Positions 55,824-64,000 of a stretch of 64,000 nucleotides of DNA are shown here, piece by piece. The notes beneath the pieces were generated by a model. The model was not told where the DNA came from, ran no database searches, and saw nothing but the letters and a program-made list of their open reading frames with translations. Made by a program: the position numbers and the translations under genes. Position 1 is the stretch's first letter; every line of letters starts with the position of its first letter. Source of the DNA: Adineta steineri. Its lineage: Eukaryota; Rotifera; Eurotatoria; Adinetida; Adinetidae. Location: NCBI GenBank assembly GCA_905250115.1, contig CAJNOI010000005.1:930001-994000 (forward strand), written 5' to 3'.

Positions 55824-58381
55824 TTAATTTTGTTTGATTGTTTTAATAGCTTTCATACGTTCAAGTACTGTTGGATGTGAGTAATGATATGTAGCATAGA
55901 GATAATCTGAATATGGATATGTCATATTATCCATTTGAAGTTTTATTAATGCACGACCTAATGGTTCGCCATGATTAAGTTTAACTGCAAAATTATCAGC
56001 TTGAAATTCAAAACGACGTGATAGTACCGTTAAAGCAAATTGAAAAATCTGTAAATAGGAAAAAGAAATGTTTTTTTCTAATTTAAATTTCTTTTTTGTC
56101 CTTACTTCAGAATAAAATGTTAGAACATATTGAAAAATAATTAATAAACCAATGAGGATTGGTCGAGTCTGTGTAAAACCAAATGCAGCATAAAGACCAG
56201 GACGTTTAAAAAGAGCAGCAAATATAACAAATACTAGGAATAAATTGACCTATTCACACAAGATAAAGAATATATTAGTGATATTCTTGAATAATTTGAA
56301 TACATAATCTGTTTTCAAGGTAGGACTTATGTTATAGATTATCGGATTCTTCACCTACCAATTTATGATAAAGATTGTATCAATATTATATTTAGAAGGT
56401 TTCAAAAACATGAAAATAAATTTTAATTAAACCGAATAGTTATCATATATGTATCTACTATTGAAAAAATGTTGATCTTGAAATTGAATTTCACGTATAT
56501 TTCATGCATATTTACATTATTAGTTCTTGTCTACGTCTAGTTAACCTTCATTGATTGTAAAATCATTGAAATCGAATATGGTAACAATATCTTACATCAC
56601 CATTATAGATTTCAATTCATTTTCTTATTCCATAGTTTCAAAGATCTAGAATCATTGACGAAAAATGTATTTGCAATAGTCTTACGAAGTTTAAAAAACG
56701 TAAAACAGTAAATGGCTGCTGTTGCTATGCGACAGATGTCTTTAACAAATATATTTTTAGTCTACACTATAATGATTTTAAAATGTTTGCTAGATTTATG
56801 AAAACTCTATGATAGGTTCAAAAGAAGAGAAAAAATTAAATTTGATTTATAATCCTATTTATACGTACAAATGAGATACAAAGATTGATAATATTATGAT
56901 TCATTGACCAATGTCCAAATTCATGACATAATACAGCAAGAACTTCATCTGATTCACAGCCTTTATCAAGTTTTTTCTTTACTGGTTGTTCATCTTCATT
57001 TACTATATTGTTTATATTATCACTAATTTTACGATGCATTAATGTACTATTTTCTTCATCATGTTCTTTTTGTATTGTTTCATTTGATTTATCTTCTTTA
57101 TCAGTAATATCAATTTTATCTTTATTCTTATGAGTACTATATCCTTTAATAAGAGTATCATATAGAACAATACGTTTTGCTTTAAAAAATCCATAGAAAT
57201 AAGCATTTGAATGTGCCGATCGTACCGAACCTTGAAAGTTTCAGATATTTGTTACAAAAGAATTAAACAAATGTTAAAATTATCTCGAATCATGTAGTAT
57301 TTATTAGACTAATTATTTAATCTATCATTAGTTCTTTCTATTCTATACTTTTCTTTCAATATACTTAAAAAAACTAACCTTCAACAACATAGATTTTTGC
57401 AAGTGGAAATTTAAGTTTTTCTGCAAGTTGTTCAATACTTGAACGTAATTCTCCTTCACGTAATGGTTCATAACGATCAAATAATGGTGCAATATAATTT
57501 GGATAAATAAATGTAAAAACCTAAATTAGAGAACTAGAAAGAAGAATTTGTTTTATCATTGATATATTCTTACTAATGACATCGTTGTAATAAAAAGCCA
57601 AACATAAACAAAAAAATAATCACCACCTATCTGAATTATTTTAAGTAAAAGAGATAAAATTGGTACTGTTAATACTAATGTAAGAAGTAATTTTTTTATT
57701 GTATCTTTAATAAAAAAGGCACGTGTCTAAATATATATATTAAATGAATATTATTGAATATTATTTCGAAAAAGTACAAATTACTTGTTTATTAAATCCA
57801 TGTTTTTCTTCGAGAACAAAATGATAATAATATGACCATGGAAGTCCTGTTACATTTGAATATATCATAGTAATAAAAACATAGACAATTGATTGTAAAA
57901 TTTCATAATTATTATAGTTATATTTTGATAATATATTTCCTGATAATGACCATACCCATGGTAAAATACCAATTAATAATAGAACCTAGAATAAGAAAAA
58001 AAGATGAATTAATTGTTGATCTATCTATATATTGAAATCATTTACTATTGTTTCAATTTCATTAAATACTGAACGAATTTGACTAAAATACATTTTATCG
58101 ATAGCATATGAACGAGCTTTTTCAAGTTGTTCATTTGTCATTACATCTTTCAATTCGGGTGGAACATTTTGACGACGTTTATAATTACAATACTAATAAA
58201 ATTATGAAAGAAACGAAATTTAAATTTCAAAATATAATAAATCTACTTGTCGGTATGAAAGATAATGTTCCCAAATAGCGAGAATCGCAGTAAATGATAA
58301 TAATCCATAAAATAAAGTAGTTGGTTTAACTTTGTCAATAAATGAAAAATAATTTTCCAGTGCTGAAATTAGAAAGACCAT
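55824..58381 (-). CDS. ZMPSTE24: CAAX prenyl protease 1 (ZMPSTE24/Ste24)
   Basis: Eight exons on the minus strand (58381-58247, 58192-58046, 57985-57785, 57726-57574, 57520-57379, 57230-56869, 56249-56106, 56048-55824) give 502 aa. The zinc site is complete: HEFGH (residues 362-366) and Glu442 in RRFEFQADNFA. LPWSYYYHFVLEEKHGFNK, SVRSAHSNAYFYGFF and YHYSHPTVLER also match the family. ZMPSTE24 is a multi-pass endoplasmic-reticulum and inner nuclear membrane metalloprotease that cleaves after the CAAX cysteine and, in vertebrates, processes prelamin A. A 90-residue insert rich in Asp/Asn/Lys precedes the HEFGH helix, similar in place to the human one. The 619-bp intron 6 is unusually long for this gene and featureless. 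Confidence 0.96.
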
Positions 58382-59336
58382 GGTTACGTCAAGTCAATCA
58401 ATCGATCATTGAATCAATCAATCAATCAATAACTATGAATGAATGAATGAATGAAGACAGTCGAACATCGAACATGATGGAATGATTTACTATTCGAACA
58501 GGATTCGCTGTTTTTTACAACCATTTAAAATCATTTTTTATTAGTCACAACTTTTTTTTCATCGATCGATAAAAGAAAAGCGTTATCATACGACTCTCTT
58601 CAATTTATTCTATTTGTCCTGATACTTAATATTTTCTCAATCGAAAGGATTAATAAAAACAAATACATTAAATTTCTATGGAGTAGTAATCACGATGGCG
58701 ACACATGTCATTTGATTGCTATATAAGACGTTTTTATTTAATAACTTATGCTTTTAAAAATATATACAATAGGTTTCTTTCCCTATAATATCCTCTTAGG
58801 TGTATGAGATAATTCATGAATATTTTATTTTAACATAAAAATATAAAATACAAAACATAGTAATAGTTTTCAACAAAAAAAAACAGAAAAAATATGATAT
58901 TTATTAAAAGAAAATAACAGATGTGACTTGATTAAATCGTCGTTTTCGATTCGCGTCAGGTATCTGAAAAGCCAGCACCTGCACTTTATTATCGAGCAGA
59001 TTGCAAAACTAGTCAGATTCGAGACGACACATCGATCTACCATCATTTCATTTCTAAAATAAAACTATTTCTATTATTCATACTTACTTCTTTCATTTCC
59101 TTTTATTTTATATATAAGTACGTCAATATTATAAATAATTTTTTCTAATAAGCACAACAATAATTAGTAAGCGTAGTAATAATATAAGCAAATTAAGTTT
59201 CTTTTTTTGTCTACAACCATGAATTGCAGTTAGATGTGATAGTCAACTGATCGTCCATGTTGATTCGATTAACTTCAACTGGCGCCAAAGCGACGAAATA
59301 ACGAAGGACTATTGCTCATCAGCTGCTCTTTTTTTT
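58382..59336. other. Region between divergent genes, ending at the assembly gap
   Basis: Upstream of ZMPSTE24 there are AATC and GAAT tetranucleotide runs (58412-58455). A G+C-richer patch at 58930-59030 and another at 59275-59325 may belong to the promoter of the U-box gene. No gene is seen. Confidence 0.4.
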
Positions 59337-59436
59337 NNNNNNNNNNNNNNNNNNNNNNNNNNNNNNNNNNNNNNNNNNNNNNNNNNNNNNNNNNNNNNNN
59401 NNNNNNNNNNNNNNNNNNNNNNNNNNNNNNNNNNNN
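59337..59436. other. Assembly gap (100 N)
   Basis: Exactly 100 unknown bases, the default size for a gap of unknown length. It begins after a poly-T run and ends 9 bases before the start codon of the U-box/kinase gene, so its promoter or upstream exons may be missing from the assembly. Confidence 0.99.
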
Positions 59437-59445
59437 AAAAAAACA

Positions 59446-61850
59446 ATGCAAACTACCGATAATTCATCTGATTTACTTGATTCATTAAAATGTCCAATTA
59501 CTTATGAATTTTTTCGTGATCCAGTTATTGGTAGTGATGGTCATACATATGAACGAGAAAATATTGTTGCATGGATAAAACAACATGGATCAAGTCCAAT
59601 TACACGAGAACCAATGGATTTAAATTCATTAAGATCAAATCATATTGTAAAAAAAATGGTTGAAGAATTTCTATCATTATCATCACAAAAACAGTATCGA
59701 TTTCGTCTTGATATCGATATATGTAAAACTAAACCACGACCAATATTTCAAAGTCCTGGTAAAACAATTTATGAAGCAAAATGGATGATGAAACATGGAC
59801 CAGATATCGTATTAATTAAAATCGATGGTGCAAAAGCTAATCGTGAAGCTAGTTTCTATGTAAAACTTAGTTGTCATCCTCATATTGTTCGAACATATGG
59901 ATTAGTTGATAGTAATTCTTCTGATAGTATTATGTTAGTTCAAGAATATGCGTCCGAAGGTGATCTTAGTGAATTATTACGTAGTAATAATTTTCAACCA
60001 ACATTAGAAGTTTTAATTGAAATCTTTCGACAAATTGTTGATGCTATGATTTGTTTAGCGGATAATCAAATCATTCATGGTGATTTAGCTTGTCGTAATG
60101 TTCTTGTTTTCCGATCAAGTCCTACTCGATCTACAGAAATCTTAGTTAAACTAACTGATTTTGGTTTAACACGAACAAGTTCACTTTTTTCTGTCATTGA
60201 TTCACCTGCATCGGCAACATTAAAAATGATTCCAGTACGTTATGCAGCACCTGAATTACTCTTAGATGCATCTTCATCTAATTATTCAGAAAAATCAGAT
60301 GTATATTCTTTTGGTGTTCTTATGTGGGAAGCATGTTCAAATGGTGCAGTACCTTATGGTGATATAAAATCAACGGATACTGTCTATCAAGAAAAATTAA
60401 ATGGAAAACTACTTGAACGACCAAATATATGTCCAAATGAACTTTGGAATTTGATTGTACATTGTATACAACAACAACCAAATGAAAGACCAAGTTTCAA
60501 AGATATTCAAGATATTTTACTTGAATTACGATTTGAAAATAAACGAGATTCTTCTAATAGATTTTCTCAGGTATGAAAAAAAAAATATCAAATATGTCAC
60601 GGTTCCTTTATATATAAGTTCATTTATAGATTCGTTCCATCAGTTTCGAAAAACAAATTAATAAAACGTATGTTTTTTAGAAATGATCAATCATAGAAAG
60701 TTGTTGATCATTTTCTTTGTAGTTTACCAATAAATAATACTGCAGAAGAGTCACATTATCAATGGTATAATGAAGAATGCTTTTCGAAAGTAAATTCTTT
60801 TACTTTTATCACCAATATAAAAATCTAGATATGTTTACGGTTAGAACAATGATAATGAAAAGCAAGATCATTTTCCTATATATCAAAATTTTGACGAGAA
60901 TGCAGATAAATATGTTGTATCAAATGAAACGAATACAAATACGCCATCTAGTGATTATTATATACCATGTCAATACTGTTTACAATCGATAAGTAATGAT
61001 GATTTTGATATGCATAAGGTAAATTTTATTCTACTACTCAATGAATAAAAGTCAATAATTTCTCTTACTTTATCGAATAGAATGTTTGCAATATTCGTCG
61101 TCTTATCTTACAACTTGTTCAGTATGTATAATTGTATATAAGATTGATTTTTTACTACACATCTATATATATGTATATATATAGAATGGTTATTCAATTA
61201 CCATTTGTAGATATTACATCATGTGAATACTGTCAATATATAATTCCATTAAATATGTTAAATATTCATCAGGTAAATTTTATGGAATACAAAAGTATTA
61301 ATAAATAAATTTTATTCAAAGAATACATGTGGCGAAAATTCGATTAATCTTCATAATCCAATTCAAAGTCCACAACATCTACAATCATCAATGAATATCT
61401 GTATATAAAAATTAAACTCATGATTTAATGATTTATAATTATGTTTTTTCGTTAGATGTAAATTCTACTCACTTGAAACCTGTATCACGTCCAAATTCAA
61501 AGATTGAAGAAAATGTGTATGCAAATATGATCATGCCAGATGAACTAATAAAAAATTTAATATCTAATTGTGTGTTATACATACTTACAATTTCTTTCAA
61601 TCTAATTAATATGTTTTTAGCTAGTACGCAACCTGAAACATCGAATCAATCTCCTACTCAGCACGTGAGTACTTATTGATTACTTATTTGAAATAAATTA
61701 TTTGACTTATAGGAATCTACGATCGCAACAGAACAAAAACACGCAAAGTATGATTCTATACATATAAAATTATTTTGTATATTTATTTGTATTATTTTTA
61801 GAAGTGGCTTTCGAAAAGCTTTCTCAAGTTTTAAAAAGAAAATGTTGTAA
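59446..61850 (+). CDS. U-box / tyrosine-kinase-like / zinc-finger fusion protein
   Basis: Eleven exons (59446-60570, 60630-60667, 60723-60789, 60845-61018, 61081-61121, 61185-61272, 61322-61400, 61456-61569, 61621-61664, 61713-61747, 61802-61850) give 617 aa. Residues about 10-82 are a U-box (LKCPITYEFFRDPVIGSDGHTYERENI), the E2-binding fold of RING-like ubiquitin ligases. Residues about 105-365 are a protein kinase with VLIKID (ATP lysine), HGDLACRNVL (catalytic loop, HGD instead of HRD but with the tyrosine-kinase DLAxRN), TDFGLTR, a YAAPELL segment and SDVYSFGVLMWE. The C-terminal part carries two or three short Cys/His units (PCQYCLQSI...H; SCEYCQYII...H) like TRAF/XAF1-type fingers. The last 15 residues are basic. 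The ATG lies 9 bases after the gap, so further upstream sequence cannot be excluded. Confidence 0.85.
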
Positions 61851-63831
61851 AAACTATCATTCAATCATTTGTATTTATAAATATATTAAAAATAACAATA
61901 ATGTTCTTTCTATCAAAATACTAGATTAATAGACATTTCATAGCAATGAATTTTTACTCAGTAGTACAACTATAAGTGAGAAAATAATTATATAATATAT
62001 AACTTTTTTTGATAATCTACCTGCAGATATCGTTATATGATTTATGGATTCAAGTTACTTATATTTCTTTATAATGAATACTTCTTTATCTTAATTATCA
62101 CAGATAATCATTCTTACTACTAATGTTTCTATATCCTGTGGTTTATTGAAATTGACATATCATATTAATATGAGTTTGATTTGTGTGTTAATGCTCTAGT
62201 CTCTCAATATAGCATGCCTTCTAAACTGTAACATACCAGTTGAATATCGATAGTATCTAATATATTTTCTTTAATATTTTTTTTGACTAAAAGCAACAAT
62301 AAGAACAGTTTATAGATCTCGATGCTTATGTCATGCATGTGACAAAAGAAAATATGTTGATTATAAGTATTTCCTGAATCAATTTTTTCTTTACACTTAA
62401 TTTGTGCATGATTGATACATTTTGTGATGATGTAATGGTATTATCCAACTACCCTTTCATTCAATAAGAAAAATTTTTTCATCACTTTTTTCAATTCTAT
62501 CATGTACACACTTCCGTAATATTGAGTAGAGAAAACAAAATATGAAAATGAAATTTTTATTAACTGCAAAGAATAATAACTCAGATACCTTGATTATGTT
62601 TATTCATGAATTTTAGTTAAAGGAATGAGAATAATTGTATTACATCGATCATGATATTAAATATCTATATATTAATGCTTTTAATAATGAAACAATACCT
62701 TATTGTTAGATTTAACTTTTATCTTTATTTGAAGTACTTATTATAATAAAAAGGAAATGACTCTTTATAACTGTATCAGTATTTCATTTAAATATATATT
62801 TTAAATTTTGTGAAAAAATAACGATATGAATAAAATTGGTAAAGAATTAATTTAAAACTATATTTAGATTTTTATATTATTTTCTGATCGTTATTAAATT
62901 ATTTATTAATCTGTCTTGTTGAAAATATAAGTCAGAATAATGTCTTTTCAGTTAATTCTATTGAGCAAATACTCGCATTCCAATTCATTGTGTTATATAT
63001 TCACATGAAATGATCATTAAATGCGTAAAAATAGCAGTAGAAAAATCGAGTATAATATGACCCCCTTATGAGTTGAGTTGGCCTTGTGAAAGAAGATTCA
63101 GAAAAGGCAATATGACGGGGAGAAAAAAGAGAGAACACACGATCGTTTTCTTTTTCCATCATTGAGTTTTCGATGCTGTTAGCGAGAGTTTCTATTCTTT
63201 AAATGATGATAAGAAAAGAAGAGAAACAGAGAAAACGAAGAATAAGATCAATTGTTTGTTCACATGAGCGATGATCAATCTAGTTGTTATTTTTCTCGAT
63301 TAAGGATCGTGTTATTTTCTTAGCACCAAAATTAACATATATATATATATATATATATTATCGTATTACTTTTTTTTTATTCTGACTGACAAGTCTTATT
63401 AACGATTACATGCATCACTACTACTGATTATTCTCCTGATATTATTATCGATATATGAAATCTTAATAGAAATTACGATTAATCTTCTGTTATGTCAAGT
63501 AAGTAGTACGATTACTTATATATGTATATGCGATTCAACACTATGAAAAAAAAGAAGACGTACAAATGAAAATGAGGATTATCAAGTTCATTTCTTTTAG
63601 CCAAAAGCTATAACATTGATTCTCAAGGGACATTATTTTGTTTGCATGATTTACAATAAAATACACATGAGAAAATTGAACCTTTAGACTGTAAACAATC
63701 TCCTAGTTATATTAAATAGTGTATTATATACCGATGCATTTCAATGTTTAAAAAAGACTTTTAGTAATAATTAATTCATGTCCATTTATTAACTATATAG
63801 ATAAATAATTATCGATATCTAAACTATATTA
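61851..63831. other. AT-rich intergenic region
   Basis: About 2 kb without a supported gene. A G+C-richer purine tract (63060-63240) and an AT dinucleotide run (63336-63358) occur towards the right, possibly the promoter of the gene starting at 63832. Confidence 0.5.
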
Positions 63832-64000
63832 ATGGAAGTTCTTATTACTGTTGTTGGTGAATTTCTTTGGACTACATCGTAAGTATTACATCCGATTATG
63901 TATTATGTGATGATCTCTCTCTCGCTGCTTCATTCTAGATGTGGTGTCGTGAATTTTTGTCTAAGCTCCGGTATAAGTGCATTAGTAGTATTTGTCTCAT
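63832..64000 (+). CDS. Partial gene, possible membrane protein, runs off the window
   Basis: An ATG at 63832 opens a 47-nt exon (63832-63878) ending at a GTAAGT donor in phase 2. A TTCTAG acceptor at 63933-63938 restores the frame from 63939 to the window edge. The joined start (MEVLITVVGEFLWTTS then CGVVNFCLSS...) is hydrophobic and could be a signal peptide or first membrane segment. Only about 36 residues are visible and no family can be named. Confidence 0.4.

Noticed and set aside
60791..60840. Alternative acceptor (TCTAG near 60828) for exon 4 of the U-box gene
   Set aside because: It leads to an in-frame stop within eight codons; the acceptor at 60844 keeps the frame open.

Overview
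The window is a stretch of a small-intron, AT-rich animal nuclear genome, read with the standard code. Most introns are about 45-90 bp and use ordinary GT-AG borders. Typically metazoan genes are present: troponin C, a BCL11 zinc-finger factor, syntaxin-17, Rab18, TMEM26 and tau-tubulin kinase. A bdelloid rotifer is my best guess. It rests on an intronless F-box/LRR gene of the kind expanded in those genomes, splice-acceptor-like sites just upstream of several start codons (rotifers trans-splice a leader), and GT-rich tracts resembling the bdelloid telomere unit TGTGGG. The genus, and the phylum itself, are inferences. There is one 100-base assembly gap (59337-59436). I saw no rRNA, tRNA, CRISPR array or intact autonomous transposon.

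Layout. 1-10006: sparse AT-rich DNA with a claudin/PMP22-type four-TM gene (2625-3669) and an unrecognised 523-aa gene (8383-10006). 10007-17398: a long CT/GT-rich upstream region and a seven-exon BCL11 orthologue. 19372-26772: an AidB/ACDH-11-type acyl-CoA dehydrogenase, a calmodulin-like EF-hand gene on the minus strand, troponin C, and an unrecognised 293-aa gene. 28504-33279: TMEM26 with two alternative first exons, then an unrecognised 332-aa membrane protein on the minus strand. 33777-39412: MFSD10 on the minus strand; its 3.7-kb intron contains a whole plus-strand LRR receptor-like gene, whose own intron holds a MITE with a 9-bp target duplication. 40252-46027: a dead transposase fragment, an intronless HIT-like gene, then RAB18 (with a 7-nt microexon) and DDX31 in tight tandem. 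47366-53599: an F-box/LRR gene, a TTBK-like kinase and alpha-tubulin. 54537-58381: syntaxin-17 and ZMPSTE24 in tight tandem on the minus strand. 59446-61850: a U-box/tyrosine-kinase-like/zinc-finger fusion. A partial gene runs off the right edge.

The genes do not form one pathway; most are unrelated housekeeping or cell-type genes, as expected for an animal chromosome. Two same-strand pairs (RAB18-DDX31, 210 bp apart; ZMPSTE24-STX17, 193 bp apart) are close enough, with acceptor-like sites before the downstream ATG, to be candidate operons resolved by trans-splicing. All multi-exon models were built by hand from splice borders, reading-frame phase and protein-family continuity, and every complete one closes in frame.

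The most interesting items are the U-box-kinase-zinc-finger fusion, the three-level nesting at 33.8-39.4 kb, the Rab18 microexon, and small families of inverted-repeat elements (a TTTTCGTCGAA-unit hairpin and GT/AC-rich hairpins). I found no clear sign of an entirely new multi-gene system.
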